DNA of 39,970 nucleotides from Gammaproteobacteria bacterium (lineage in GTDB: Bacteria > Pseudomonadota > Gammaproteobacteria > UBA9214), in NCBI GenBank assembly GCA_022340485.1, contig JAJDNX010000005.1, positions 1 to 39,970 on the forward strand. The letters are read 5' to 3'. This document shows positions 9,021 to 18,054 of the stretch, one piece after another. Under the pieces are notes generated by a model. The model ran no database searches. It worked only from the letters and a program-made list of their open reading frames with translations, and was not told where the DNA came from. The position numbers and the translations under genes were made by a program. Each line of letters opens with the position of its first letter. Positions within the stretch are counted from its first letter, which is position 1.

Positions 9021-10063
9021 CGGGCAGCCTCCTGTACAGCCATGCCATCTTCTACCACATGACTGCCCACGGTGATGACCTTGTCACCGGCTTCGAGAGG
9101 GCCGCTGACGTTCAGCAAGGCGCCCTCGGCCAGTTCAATGTTGACCTCGATGCGTTTTGCCTTGCCGTCCTCAACCCGAAACACATAGGCACCGTCAACG
9201 CCAAGCTGCACCGCGTTTCTGGGAACGACCAGCTGGGCTGTTGTGTCAATGATGATTTCGGCTTGCACGGTGCTGCCAAGTGTGAGCTGCCCGGCTTGTT
9301 CTTCCGGGATCGGTACGACTACATCCACCAGCCGGGTGTCCGGGTTGATGAGTGCGTGTACGGCAACCACCCTGCTTTCAATCCGAACACCCGGATCGAA
9401 AACGGACGCGAGCACAACAACCTGGCCGGGTTGTACACGTTTGGCGTCTTCGGGCTCAGCGCCGAGAAGAACCAGTAAGCGATCCTGGTGACACAGCAAC
9501 AGGGCCGTTGTATCTGCCTGTACGCGTGTGCCCTGGGTAATGTTCAGTTGCGTGACAATGCCGTCGAAGGGTGCGCGTATGGTTTGCAGTTGCAAATCTG
9601 CACCGACCTTTTGCAGGGATTCAAGCCTGGTTTTGCTATCCGCCAGGTTCTTTTCTGCCGATTGCAACTGGTCACGCGTCGCCAGCTGTTCGTCCAGAAG
9701 ACGCTTGAAACGGAGTACTTCACTACGTGCAAAATCCATTGCTGCCCTGGCTTGCAGGTAATCCATGCGCGTACCCGGTGCCGTATCGATTTCCAGCAAC
9801 GGGTCACCTGCGGAAACCCGTTGTCCAAGCCGTACCATCAGCCGGTTGATCAGACCGGCGCGTGGCAGGTTGATACTGACCAGGGCATCCGGGTCCGGTT
9901 GCAGGCTGCCAAAGACTGCAAGCCGCGTTTCTGCGGGCGCTTCGCGTACCTCTGCCGTCTGCACGGTGGCCTCTGGCTCGGCATTGACGGCTGCGCAAGT
10001 CATAGCTGTCAGGGACGCCAGCAACAGTTGCATCAGGGTACAGCTAACGGTGATCCATTTCAT
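9017..10063 (-). CDS. RND efflux periplasmic adaptor (membrane fusion protein)
   Basis: The 348-residue adaptor links the pump to the outer-membrane channel. It has an N-terminal export signal (LMQLLLASLTAMTCAAVNAEP) and the split lipoyl domain (SINLPRAGLINRLMVRLGQRVSAGDPLLEID, later IRAPFDGIVTQLNI). A short alpha-hairpin between them has heptads (AMDFARSEVLRFKRLLDEQLATRDQL). Beta-barrel and membrane-proximal domains follow (RVQPGQVVVLASV, VPRNAVQLGVDGAYVFRV). Length is normal. It lies 2 bp after the tolC-like gene and overlaps the pump gene by 4 bp, in the order channel-adaptor-pump. Confidence 0.92.
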   Translation of the reverse strand: MKWITVSCTLMQLLLASLTAMTCAAVNAEPEATVQTAEVREAPAETRLAVFGSLQPDPDALVSINLPRAGLINRLMVRLGQRVSAGDPLLEIDTAPGTRMDYLQARAAMDFARSEVLRFKRLLDEQLATRDQLQSAEKNLADSKTRLESLQKVGADLQLQTIRAPFDGIVTQLNITQGTRVQADTTALLLCHQDRLLVLLGAEPEDAKRVQPGQVVVLASVFDPGVRIESRVVAVHALINPDTRLVDVVVPIPEEQAGQLTLGSTVQAEIIIDTTAQLVVPRNAVQLGVDGAYVFRVEDGKAKRIEVNIELAEGALLNVSGPLEAGDKVITVGSHVVEDGMAVQEAAR

Positions 10064-10065
10064 GG

Positions 10066-11466
10066 CTAATCAGTCTCCACGCAAGCGTCGATGTTCGTTT
10101 TGCCCAGCAGCGTCTCCAGTGCCAGTCGCGTTGTCCAGGATTGCTGTGCCAGGTCCAGTTGTTCGAGTTTCTTGTTGACCCAGGTGGTCTGCATGTTCAG
10201 GAAGGTCAGGGCACTGATGTCACCACCCTGGTAAGCCTTGCGCGCCTTGACGACCATGGATTCAAGCTCGGGCAGACGCTGCTCCAGCAATTGCTGTTGT
10301 TCGGTGATCAGCGATTGCACCCCAAACAGTCGCATTACATCAATTTGGCTCTGGTCAAGGCGTGCTTGATATTCGGCATGCAGTTGTTCCCGGGTTGCGC
10401 GCTCGATCGCGATAGTCCCGCGGTTGCCGCTGAACAACGGCAGGGTGAGGCTGATGGAAAGGCCAGAGGTGTAAACATTGCTGGTATCACGCGCACGCGA
10501 AACACCAAGGCCGAGTGACGGGAACTGGCTGAGTACGGCACGATGCACGCTGGCTTCCTGGCTTGAATAACCGGCGCTCAAGGCAAGCAGGTCGGGACGT
10601 CGTTGTGGCAACAGCTGCAACGCTGCTTCGATGTCCTGTTCAGATACAGGTTCAGCCGGTGGCGGCACCTGCAGGTCAAGCGATGCCTGTGGTAACAGTC
10701 CCAGCAGCTGGGCCAGGTCGTGTTGCTTGTTGTTGCGAGCCTGGCGGGTCTGGTTGAGTTGCGTGGCAGTATCAAGCAGCGCGGTAAGGTCCGTGCCGGT
10801 GGCCTCCACGGTCATATCCCCCTTGGCCAGTGCGGTGGACGAATGCTGATAGCGCTGCTGGTAAAGATCGAGCATGTGCTCCAGCAAGGCGACTTTCTGT
10901 TCCAGTGTCACCAGTTCGACATGCAGGGTGCGTGCCTGTTCAATTGTCTGCCATTCCTGCCACAACAAATCCAGAACAATCTGTTGTTGTGCAGCGCTGG
11001 CGGATTCGATACCGGTGCCGCGCGTGAGTAACGGGATGATGTCGTAGCTGAGGCCGTACGCATAGGCGTTTACGAGTCCCGCATCGTTCCCCGTTGGATG
11101 ATCCAGGCTGGCGGAGATTTGCGGATCGGGAAACAGGTGTGCTGCATATACCTGGGCTTCGGCAACGCCGCGACGGCTGCGCGCCGCTCGCAGGTCAGGA
11201 TTGTTCGCGACCGCCAGCATGGCAGTTTCCCATAGATCCAGACCGTCAGCCGGATCAAAAGGGTGTTGTTGAGCAGCAGCTAAATCCATGGTGTTGCGGT
11301 CTATCCGGATCGCGTCAAGGGCTGGTGCCAGGTTGTCGTGATCCGGCAAAGGCAGCGGTTGATAACTTGCACAGGCGTGCAGGGTGATTGCTGCCAGCAA
11401 CAAGGCAGGACGTACTGCGACCTGCCATTGGCCTAGAAGGCTGGATGCTGCCGGACGATCAATCAT
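10066..11466 (-). CDS. TolC-family outer-membrane efflux lipoprotein
   Basis: This 466-residue outer-membrane channel completes the tripartite exporter. The N-terminus is hydrophobic and ends in LHACASY, a plausible lipobox with the acylated Cys. TolC-type internal duplication is visible: two helical hairpins, each introduced by an 'A(L)xxNPDLxAAR/RRPDLLALSAGYSSQEA' segment and followed by LGLGVSRARD and SISLTLPLFSGNRG, the usual beta-strand plus 'PLFxG' motif. It is first in the operon. The 92-bp gap to dedA upstream could hold the promoter, but I see no clear hexamers. Confidence 0.9.
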   Translation of the reverse strand: MIDRPAASSLLGQWQVAVRPALLLAAITLHACASYQPLPLPDHDNLAPALDAIRIDRNTMDLAAAQQHPFDPADGLDLWETAMLAVANNPDLRAARSRRGVAEAQVYAAHLFPDPQISASLDHPTGNDAGLVNAYAYGLSYDIIPLLTRGTGIESASAAQQQIVLDLLWQEWQTIEQARTLHVELVTLEQKVALLEHMLDLYQQRYQHSSTALAKGDMTVEATGTDLTALLDTATQLNQTRQARNNKQHDLAQLLGLLPQASLDLQVPPPAEPVSEQDIEAALQLLPQRRPDLLALSAGYSSQEASVHRAVLSQFPSLGLGVSRARDTSNVYTSGLSISLTLPLFSGNRGTIAIERATREQLHAEYQARLDQSQIDVMRLFGVQSLITEQQQLLEQRLPELESMVVKARKAYQGGDISALTFLNMQTTWVNKKLEQLDLAQQSWTTRLALETLLGKTNIDACVETD

Positions 11467-11558
11467 TTTTCATTTCTCGGGAAATGGTTGTATGCAGTTG
11501 CGATCCGGCGCTTGCCTTGAATGTTTTTGGTACTCATGCACAGAAGAAGTCTTTATTC

Positions 11559-12128
11559 TCAGGAGGTGCTGTGGCCGGAGCGGCGGTGCCGGTAAAAGTG
11601 TACCAGCCAGATGACCATCGCTGTGCCGATGATGCCGGTCATCAACTCCAGCTCGTATTGTTTAATATCACCGAGCAGTGCTTGCATGGCCCGCCCAAAG
11701 TAGTAACCGGCAAACACGATACTGATTGTCCAGATGCCGGCGCCAATCAGATTGAGCAGGGTAAATTGCAGGTAGGATACGTTGCTCATGCCGATGGTGA
11801 AGGGTGTTACCGTGCGCAGGCCATACAGAAACCGGAAGCCCAGGAGGAGCAGGACCTGGTACCGCTCCAGTATGTGAAACACGCGTTGTGTGCGTGGCTG
11901 CCATGAGGGGTGTCGGGCCAGCAGGGTCTTTCCCTTGTGCCGGCCAAGGAAAAAATACAGCTGATCCCCGAGCAGTGTCCCGCAAAATCCACAGACAATC
12001 ACCCCGTCCAGCGACAGGTAACCCAGGTGCGCGGCGAGGCCACCCAGTATCAGGATGGTTTCGCCTTCCAGAAAGGTCCCGATGATGACGATCGGGTAGC
12101 CATAGGTAGTCAGCAGTGATTCCAGCAT
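11559..12128 (-). CDS. DedA/SNARE-associated family inner-membrane protein
   Basis: The 189-residue protein has the DedA signature: FLEGETILILGG near the N-terminus (the acidic residue in a re-entrant hydrophobic loop), GDQLYFFLGRHKGK, RFLYGLRTVTPFTIGMSNVSYLQFTLLNLIGAGIW with the conserved Arg/Gly cluster, and a final helix GIIGTAMVIWLVHFY. DedA proteins are needed for membrane homeostasis, and several act as undecaprenyl-phosphate or phospholipid translocases; which lipid applies here is unknown. It is read in the same direction as the efflux operon downstream, 92 bp away, so co-transcription is possible. Confidence 0.9.
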   Translation of the reverse strand: MLESLLTTYGYPIVIIGTFLEGETILILGGLAAHLGYLSLDGVIVCGFCGTLLGDQLYFFLGRHKGKTLLARHPSWQPRTQRVFHILERYQVLLLLGFRFLYGLRTVTPFTIGMSNVSYLQFTLLNLIGAGIWTISIVFAGYYFGRAMQALLGDIKQYELELMTGIIGTAMVIWLVHFYRHRRSGHSTS

Positions 12129-12296
12129 AGAAAAGGTGAACCTCTTTACCAGGGTATTCCAGCGCTACTTCACGCGGTGGTTTTAGAAAACGATTCCTCG
12201 GTACGACAGCGCCCGTGGGGTATCGCTGTCGAGTGGCTGGTCTGAATCCTCTTGTCTGGGTCTGGCAACAGGCGTCGTCAGTGCACGCGACCAACC

Positions 12297-13583
12297 TCAG
12301 GCGCGAGTGGTACGGATACGGGCAAGGATGTCCTGGCGGGCCTTGGCCAGCATCGAGTCACGGTCGATGCTGTCGAGTATATTGCGGATTACGCGTTTGG
12401 GACCGTCCTCGCCCCAGGAACAGCCGGCCGCGAGGTATTGCTCTGCCGCTCGCCCGACGACGTAGGTCGAGTAATAGGCAACGGCACCCTGTGCACCAAC
12501 GGTCAATAACGTCGACAGGCCGCCGCTGCCAGCCTTTAACAGTGACGCCACCAGATGCAGGAGCCAGGTGGCACCCATCAACAGCAATAACTCTCCACTG
12601 ATGGTCTTGATCAGTGTACCGGACTGGCTGCGGGTCATGGGCATGCCATAGACCTTGGACAGGTGCACTACCATGGAAACATCGACGGCCACCGCTGCGG
12701 CCAGATCTGCTACCGGCACCGGATTGAGAGCCACCGCCACCCCCTTCACCAGGCTATAGCTGTCGATGACGTTTTCACCCAGCTGCTTGCGCGCGGCAAG
12801 TACGCGAGCACCGACCTTGTCACTCAGGTCGCCGGCAAACAGGCTGGCATTGAGAGCGGCCAGGGTCTTGCCTTCGGCCTCGAGGATTTCCCAGATGCGA
12901 TCTTTCAGTGCCGTCACATCGGGCGGGATGAGACGTTCGGTCTCGGTTTCCCGGCCTTCGGCATCCACCGTGATGACGATGCGTGGTGCCGGGTCGGCAG
13001 CCACCTCGATCAGGTTCTCGGGGGGGATCAGTTGACCGAGGCGCTCCAGCAGGCTGTTTCTGAGCTGCTCTCGCTGTGCAGCGTTGTAGCGGTCGACCTT
13101 GTTCAGTACCAGTAGCAGCGGACGGTGTTCACGTGCCAGCCCCTGCAAGGCCCGGTACTCGCTGTCGGTCATGTCCCCATCGATGACAAACAGCACCAGG
13201 TCGGAGCGCTGGGACACCTCATGGGCCATGCGTTCACGCGCCTCGCCATCGATTTCATTGATGCCCGGTGTGTCAATCAGGAACAGGGCGCCACTTTCCT
13301 GTTCATTCCAGTGGGCCATTTCACTCTGTTTTGTCTCGCCATGCAGGGCACTGGTGGAAAAACGCTGTTCACCGATCAGGGCATTGAGTACCGAGGACTT
13401 GCCGACACTGACACGGCCCAGTACCGCAATGTGGATGTGGCCATGCTCGAGCTTGTCGAGCATGGCCTGCACCTGGCTGAAATCATCAGCGAGCTCCGCG
13501 CGCGCCTCGGGGGGCAGGCGTTCGTCCTGCAGCAACAGTTGCAGGCTGTCGCGGGCCTGGTCGAGATGGCTGTCCGTGCTCAT
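12297..13583 (-). CDS. GTPase with C-terminal DUF697-like membrane domain (second of tandem pair)
   Basis: The 428 residues begin with a helical region, then an Era/dynamin-like G domain: G1 GRVSVGKSSVLNAL, a switch-I Thr in ALHGETKQSE, G3 DTPGINE and G4 LNKVD. The second half carries hydrophobic stretches (LVKGVAVALNPVPVADLAAAVAVDVSMV, LLLLMGATWLLHLVASLLKAGSGGLSTLLTVGAQGAVAYYSTYVVGRAAEQYL) typical of DUF697/YcjF-type GTPases. These are thought to associate with the inner membrane. It starts 6 bp after the stop of a second, related GTPase, so the two are co-translated and may heterodimerise. Cellular role is unknown. Confidence 0.85.
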   Translation of the reverse strand: MSTDSHLDQARDSLQLLLQDERLPPEARAELADDFSQVQAMLDKLEHGHIHIAVLGRVSVGKSSVLNALIGEQRFSTSALHGETKQSEMAHWNEQESGALFLIDTPGINEIDGEARERMAHEVSQRSDLVLFVIDGDMTDSEYRALQGLAREHRPLLLVLNKVDRYNAAQREQLRNSLLERLGQLIPPENLIEVAADPAPRIVITVDAEGRETETERLIPPDVTALKDRIWEILEAEGKTLAALNASLFAGDLSDKVGARVLAARKQLGENVIDSYSLVKGVAVALNPVPVADLAAAVAVDVSMVVHLSKVYGMPMTRSQSGTLIKTISGELLLLMGATWLLHLVASLLKAGSGGLSTLLTVGAQGAVAYYSTYVVGRAAEQYLAAGCSWGEDGPKRVIRNILDSIDRDSMLAKARQDILARIRTTRA

Positions 13584-13589
13584 AGGCGA

Positions 13590-15077
13590 CTACTCATTCT
13601 GACGCTGTTCATTACGTACATCGAGCGCAAGCCGCAACAGCTTGCGTGCCTGTGACTCCACTCCACTGCTAAGATTGTCCCTGAACATCAGGCTTGCCGG
13701 GGCGGGCCGCAGTTCCCCGCGGGTTTCCAGGGTGCGGTTAACGGCACGTCCGAGTGCGTCGAAGATCAGACCGTAGGCGACGGCGTGCATCAATCCACCG
13801 GCCAGCGTTCCGACTCCCGGGAAGGCCTTGGCGGCATTGCCGGCAACGGCCAGCAGCAGGGGGAGGGCGGTGCGTGCCTGCTGCTGTGTCAGGCTCAGCA
13901 ACTTTTGCAATTCAATCTCGCGTACCGGCACTTCATACAGTTCACACAGTGACTTGACCATGCGCGTGCCCAGGTATCCCTGGATCAGGATGTCGGTGCC
14001 GGGAGTGATCGCGGCCAGTCCGCCGGCCACGGCACGCCGGGTATAGGTCTTGACCAGTTCGGCGGAGGCCGTTACCCGGTGCTTGGCCTTCGATTGTTCC
14101 AGTTTGCGCGCCGTCAGTTCGAATACGGCGCTGTCTCGCAAATGCTCCAGTAGCGCCAGGTTGCTGTCGAGAGCGGCCTGCACGGCCGCACGCAGTTCCT
14201 CGATCTCTGGCGGCAGGAGCTGTTCTTCCTCGTGCTCGACCCCATCTGCTCCGACCTTGATCACCCGGCGTGACGGCTGGGTGGCAATACCGGCAATGCT
14301 CACCTGCGGGCTGGATGCAAAGCGTTTCGCGAGGCGTTGGCGGATCAGTTGCTGGTCAGCCACGGAGTAACGATCCAGCTTGTTGAACGCAACAATCAGT
14401 GGCTTCTTCAGATCCAGCAGCGGTTGCAGTGCCTGGTACTCGTGACGTGTCAGGTCACCGTCACAGACAAAGATCACCACGTGTGCCCGTTGCGCCTCGT
14501 CCATGACAAGGTGGTCATATTCGCGCTCCATCTGGTTGAGGCCGGGTACGTCGACGAGTACCACTGCATCGCCGGATTCTCGCTGCCAGTGATAGTGCTG
14601 GATGGTGGTGGTGGTCCCGCCGACCACATCCGTCTCCACGCGGGCACCCGGTAACAGCGCATTGATGAGTGAACTCTTGCCGCTGCTGATCTCGCCGAAC
14701 AGTGCCAGATGGATGATTTCCAGCTCGCGGCGCCGAGACAGTTCCTGCAGTTCCAGCAGTGCCGAGCCGACATTGACGCCGGCAGCCGTGGCGTTATCAA
14801 GTTGACTCCGCAGCTCGGCTTCTGTGAGGGGTTTGGCCACCTTGCTGGCCCTGGGGCGGGGAGGGCGTACGATCCGCCAGCTGAGCCAGATGCCGAACAC
14901 CAGCAGCAGGCAGCTGACGGTTGCGATCAGTATCATGACCCAGAGCGGGGCGGCCTGTAATTGCTGCCACAATGAGAGGCTGAACTGTGCGGCACTCAGT
15001 ATCAGCGCCAGTAGCAGCATCAGTCCGACAAAGGCGACAGCGGCTAGGAACAGTCTGAAGGCGGCGCTACGGGGCAT
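13590..15077 (-). CDS. Membrane-anchored GTPase with DUF697-like domain (first of tandem pair)
   Basis: The 495-residue protein has two N-terminal membrane helices (FLAAVAFVGLMLLLALILSAA and LWVMILIATVSCLLLVFGIWL) that its partner lacks. The G domain follows: G1 FGEISSGKSSLINALL, switch-I GGTTTT, G3 DVPGLNQ and G4 FNKLD. The C-terminal half has the DUF697-type helical hydrophobic region (TPGTDILIQGYLGTRMVKSLCELYEV, ALPLLLAVAGNAAKAFPGVGTLAGGLMHAVAYGLIFDAL). It is first in a two-gene unit and is transcribed away from a small membrane/coiled-coil protein. The paired layout suggests a membrane-remodelling or stress GTPase couple, but no function is established from sequence. Confidence 0.85.
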   Translation of the reverse strand: MPRSAAFRLFLAAVAFVGLMLLLALILSAAQFSLSLWQQLQAAPLWVMILIATVSCLLLVFGIWLSWRIVRPPRPRASKVAKPLTEAELRSQLDNATAAGVNVGSALLELQELSRRRELEIIHLALFGEISSGKSSLINALLPGARVETDVVGGTTTTIQHYHWQRESGDAVVLVDVPGLNQMEREYDHLVMDEAQRAHVVIFVCDGDLTRHEYQALQPLLDLKKPLIVAFNKLDRYSVADQQLIRQRLAKRFASSPQVSIAGIATQPSRRVIKVGADGVEHEEEQLLPPEIEELRAAVQAALDSNLALLEHLRDSAVFELTARKLEQSKAKHRVTASAELVKTYTRRAVAGGLAAITPGTDILIQGYLGTRMVKSLCELYEVPVREIELQKLLSLTQQQARTALPLLLAVAGNAAKAFPGVGTLAGGLMHAVAYGLIFDALGRAVNRTLETRGELRPAPASLMFRDNLSSGVESQARKLLRLALDVRNEQRQNE

Positions 15078-15229
15078 GGTGGGCCAGGATTCCTGTTGTT
15101 ATACGCTTAATATACATGAGTTCCCTGTTCGGGAGCACGCCACCCCTTTGCAGGGTCGTACACGGTCTTCGCCGACGCCCGGGACTCCTGTGGGTGGCAG
15201 AAAAACGTCATCGGCAGCATACTCACAGT

Positions 15230-15829
15230 ATGGCAATGATTCCTTTCAGCATTGCGGCGTTTATCAAGTTCCTGGTCGGGGTTTTCCTGCTGCAGGGAGC
15301 GACCGCATTATTGGTGCTGTCTCTGCAGGATACCGGTCTGCGTGGCAGCGGCTGGCTGCTCGTTGCACTCGGTGCGTTGATCGGTGTGATCGCCGCACTG
15401 TGGTTTTCCACCATCACCAGTCATGCCAGCCAGCATACCTTCGTCCGTGCCAGCGAGAAGTTCAACCGCCAGCGTGATTACCTGCGTCGGCAGGCTGAAA
15501 AGGAGAAAACCAAGGAGATCCGGGACGGGCATCGCCGGATCCTGCGTGAAACCAGGCGTGTGCAGAACCGTTCGACGCTGAAGCTGGGAGTGGCGATCGC
15601 GGGCATTGCCGGCCTGGGTGTGTTGCTGCTGTTTACCCAGTTCATGACGCTGGGCCTGCTGGCCGTATCCGCAACCGGCGGTGCCCTGTTGGGATACACG
15701 GTCAGGGCACGCCAGCACCCGGCCATTGGCCGCATGGAGGAACCCGGGGCCGGCAGTTTGCCCGGAGAGTCACCGGGAAATCGCCTTCTATCCAGTGGTG
15801 AAAAGCTCATGGGCACTGACAAGCCCTAG
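15230..15829 (+). CDS. Membrane protein with central coiled coil, divergent from the GTPase pair
   Basis: The frame is open from 15116, but the first part (PPLCRVVHGLRRRPGLLW) is basic and unlike a protein start. ATG 15230 (or 15236) leads directly into MIPFSIAAFIKFLVGVFLLQG. The 199-residue product has two N-terminal helices (the second GWLLVALGALIGVIAALWFS). A strongly charged helical segment follows (FNRQRDYLRRQAEKEKTKEIRDGHRRILRETRR), predicted coiled coil. Two more hydrophobic stretches follow (LGVAIAGIAGLGVLLLF, LGLLAVSATGGALLGY), then a polar tail. I do not recognise a named family. About 150 bp separate its start from the GTPase operon start, so the two units may share regulation. Confidence 0.65.
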   Translation: MAMIPFSIAAFIKFLVGVFLLQGATALLVLSLQDTGLRGSGWLLVALGALIGVIAALWFSTITSHASQHTFVRASEKFNRQRDYLRRQAEKEKTKEIRDGHRRILRETRRVQNRSTLKLGVAIAGIAGLGVLLLFTQFMTLGLLAVSATGGALLGYTVRARQHPAIGRMEEPGAGSLPGESPGNRLLSSGEKLMGTDKP

Positions 15830-15864
15830 TCTTCAGGGCCTTCGCGCCATCCAAACCAGGTACC

Positions 15865-15893
15865 TTATCAATCCGTCTTGTACACCTTATAAT
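15865..15893 (+). promoter_or_regulatory. Sigma-70 promoter of the 4.5S RNA gene
   Basis: TTATCA (-35, 4 of 6 consensus) and a perfect TATAAT (-10) are spaced by 17 bp. The -10 box ends about 25 bp before the predicted mature 5' end of the SRP RNA. Strong constitutive transcription fits an SRP RNA gene, and readthrough into dnaX is likely. Confidence 0.75.
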
Positions 15894-15918
15894 GCAGCCT
15901 TGGATCGATGCGTTTTAT

Positions 15919-16030
15919 GGTGGCTTGTGCTGGTCCCCCCGCGACGATAAGCTGTGAACCCCGTCAGGCCCGGAAGGGAGCAGCGGCAGCAGTGGTTTCG
16001 AGCGCCGGGGTGTGGCTGGTACAGGTCACC
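15919..16030 (+). ncRNA. ffs: Bacterial small signal recognition particle RNA (4.5S RNA)
   Basis: 4.5S RNA pairs with Ffh to target nascent membrane proteins. The apical domain is unmistakable: GTCAGGCCCGGAAGGGAGCAGC, close to the E. coli GUCAGGUCCGGAAGGAAGCAGC that contains the Ffh-binding internal loops and the GGAA tetraloop. The ends pair over a long stem: GGTGGCTTGTGCTGG at the 5' side against CTGGTACAGGTCACC at the 3' side, with a few G-U pairs. The ends were set by this stem and could be off by a few bases. It sits just upstream of dnaX, a common arrangement. The ORF track extends dnaX across this RNA, which is an artefact. Confidence 0.93.
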
Positions 16031-16085
16031 TCCATTATTCGCCGCCTGTACAGCCTGGCGCTCGACAAAAAGGCAAAAATTATCA

Positions 16086-17669
16086 ATGAGTTATCAGGTT
16101 CTTGCACGTAAGTGGCGCCCCCGGGATTTTTCCGAACTGGTCGGGCAGGATCATGTGCAGCGGGCGCTGATCAATGCCCTGGATAACGATCGTCTGCACC
16201 ACGCGTACCTGTTCACCGGCACCCGCGGTGTCGGCAAGACCACCATTGCCCGTATCCTTGCCAAGTCACTGAATTGTGAAACCGGCGTCAGCTCACGGCC
16301 TTGCGGCAAGTGCAGCGCCTGCGAAGAAATCAATGAAGGCCGCTTCGTAGACCTGATCGAAGTTGATGCCGCTTCCCGCACCAAGGTGGAGGATACCCGC
16401 GAACTGCTGGAAAACGTCCAGTATGCCCCGACACGTGGCCGCTACAAGGTGTACCTGATTGACGAGGTGCACATGCTGTCGCAGCACAGCTTCAATGCCT
16501 TGCTGAAGACGCTGGAAGAACCGCCGCCGCATGTGAAGTTTTTGCTGGCAACGACCGACCCGCAGCGCTTGCCCGTCACCATCCTGTCACGTTGCCTGCA
16601 GTTTAATCTGAAAAGCCTGACCGTGCCGCAGATTACCGGACAGATCGAGAGCATCCTGAAAAAGGAGAAGATTGCTACGGATGAGGGGGCGGTACGACAG
16701 CTGGCCTTCGCGGCGTGCGGCAGTATGCGCGATGCACTGAGCCTGCTCGATCAGGCGATTGCCTTTGGCAATGGCACACTGCAGGAAGATGAGGTGCGCA
16801 GCATGCTGGGAACCATCGACCGGGATGTCATCTATCGCTTGCTGGAGGCCCTGTCGCAGGGCGATGCTGCGCGGCTGATGGGTGAGATTGCCCAGGCGGA
16901 TACGTTTGCGCCGGACTATGCGGCACTGCTTGCAGACGTGGTGTCCGTGCTGCAGCGTATCGCCATGGCACAGACACTGCCGGATGCGGTGGATGACAGC
17001 TACGGTGATCGTGACGCGGTCATCAGCCTGGCGGCAGGAATGCCAGCCGAGGATATACAGCTCTATTACCAGATTGCCCTGCTGGGCCGGCGTGATCTGC
17101 CGCTGTCACCGGACCCGCGTGGTGGCTTTGAGATGGTAATGTTGCGTATGCTTGCCTTTCGCCCCGGCGTTGCCACCCGCGTCGAGGTGCCTGCCGTCAG
17201 GTCTGTGCCGGTGCCCCCCGGGACTCAGGCCGGGGCTGCAACAGTCGTGGCACCCCAGACAATGGCCGCACCGGCCGCGGCGGAAAATAACGACTGGTCT
17301 GCCATTGTCGGGGCGTTGTCCATCAAGGGGATGGCGCGTGAGATGTCGGTAAATTGTGTCTTCCACGGGATTGAGGACGATGTTGTGAAACTGTCGCTGG
17401 ATCCCGCTCATGCCCATTTGCTGGGGAATACGCGTGTCGAGCAACTGGAGCGCGCATTATCTGATTACTACCAGCGAAAACTGCAGGTGAAGGTCGAGAC
17501 GGATGCACCACTGGCGAGTGAAACGCCTGCGGCCAAACGGGCCCGCGAGCTGAGCGAGCGGCAGCGACAGGCGGAATGTGCAATCGAGCAGGATGAGAAC
17601 ATCAGGGCGATTCAGGATGCCTTTGGTGGATCGGTGAACCGGGAAACAATACGACCGCGTAATGGATGA
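16086..17669 (+). CDS. dnaX: DNA polymerase III subunit tau (DnaX)
   Basis: DnaX is the ATPase of the clamp loader and couples the replisome polymerases. ATG 16086 gives the standard start MSYQVLARKWRPRDFSELVGQ; the ORF track's start at 15954 lies inside ffs. Visible motifs are Walker A GTRGVGKTT, the zinc-binding Cys set (CETG, CGKCSAC), Walker B LIDEVHMLS and sensor/arginine finger ILSRCLQF, followed by domain III. The C-terminal tau part is short, giving 527 residues against 643 in E. coli but comparable to other gammaproteobacteria. An A-rich heptamer (AAAAAGG near 16659) is too early to produce a gamma-like product. ybaB and recR follow, the conserved dnaX-ybaB-recR order. Confidence 0.96.
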   Translation: MSYQVLARKWRPRDFSELVGQDHVQRALINALDNDRLHHAYLFTGTRGVGKTTIARILAKSLNCETGVSSRPCGKCSACEEINEGRFVDLIEVDAASRTKVEDTRELLENVQYAPTRGRYKVYLIDEVHMLSQHSFNALLKTLEEPPPHVKFLLATTDPQRLPVTILSRCLQFNLKSLTVPQITGQIESILKKEKIATDEGAVRQLAFAACGSMRDALSLLDQAIAFGNGTLQEDEVRSMLGTIDRDVIYRLLEALSQGDAARLMGEIAQADTFAPDYAALLADVVSVLQRIAMAQTLPDAVDDSYGDRDAVISLAAGMPAEDIQLYYQIALLGRRDLPLSPDPRGGFEMVMLRMLAFRPGVATRVEVPAVRSVPVPPGTQAGAATVVAPQTMAAPAAAENNDWSAIVGALSIKGMAREMSVNCVFHGIEDDVVKLSLDPAHAHLLGNTRVEQLERALSDYYQRKLQVKVETDAPLASETPAAKRARELSERQRQAECAIEQDENIRAIQDAFGGSVNRETIRPRNG

Positions 17670-17727
17670 ATGCGCAGTCCTTCGCGTTACATTGGGAATC
17701 AGTACATATTCAATCTGAGGAAGCATT

Positions 17728-18051
17728 ATGAAAGGTGGATTGGGAAACTTGATGAAGCAGGCCCAGGAAATGCAGGCCAACATGCAGAAGGCACAGGAAG
17801 AGATCGCCAGCATGGAAGTAACCGGCGAATCCGGTGGTGGCATGGTGAAGATCACCATGACCGGCAAGTATGAAGTGCGGCGCGTCAGCATTGATGACAG
17901 CCTGCTGGCCGATGACAAGGACATGCTCGAGGACCTGGTGGCTGCGGCAATCAACGATGCCTCACACAAGGTGGAAGCCAATACCCAGCAACGCATGTCG
18001 GGTCTCACCTCGGGCCTGAATCTGCCGCCTGGAATGAAACTGCCGTTCTGA
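17728..18051 (+). CDS. ybaB: YbaB/EbfC nucleoid-associated protein
   Basis: This 107-residue DNA-binding protein forms a homodimer with long helices that grip DNA. It matches the family throughout: [27 protein letters not shown], then [41 protein letters not shown] and a Gly/Pro-rich end [22 protein letters not shown] lies just upstream of the ATG. It sits between dnaX and recR, with recR starting 3 bp after its stop. Confidence 0.95.
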   Translation: MKGGLGNLMKQAQEMQANMQKAQEEIASMEVTGESGGGMVKITMTGKYEVRRVSIDDSLLADDKDMLEDLVAAAINDASHKVEANTQQRMSGLTSGLNLPPGMKLPF

Positions 18052-18054
18052 TCA

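Noticed and set aside
15954-16085. N-terminal extension of dnaX in the ORF track
   Set aside because: It lies inside the SRP RNA, and the conserved DnaX start MSYQVLARKWRP is at 16086.
16659-16665. AAAAAGG as a dnaX frameshift site for a gamma subunit
   Set aside because: It lies near codon 192, within the ATPase region, far upstream of where gamma would end, and no downstream stem-loop is evident.
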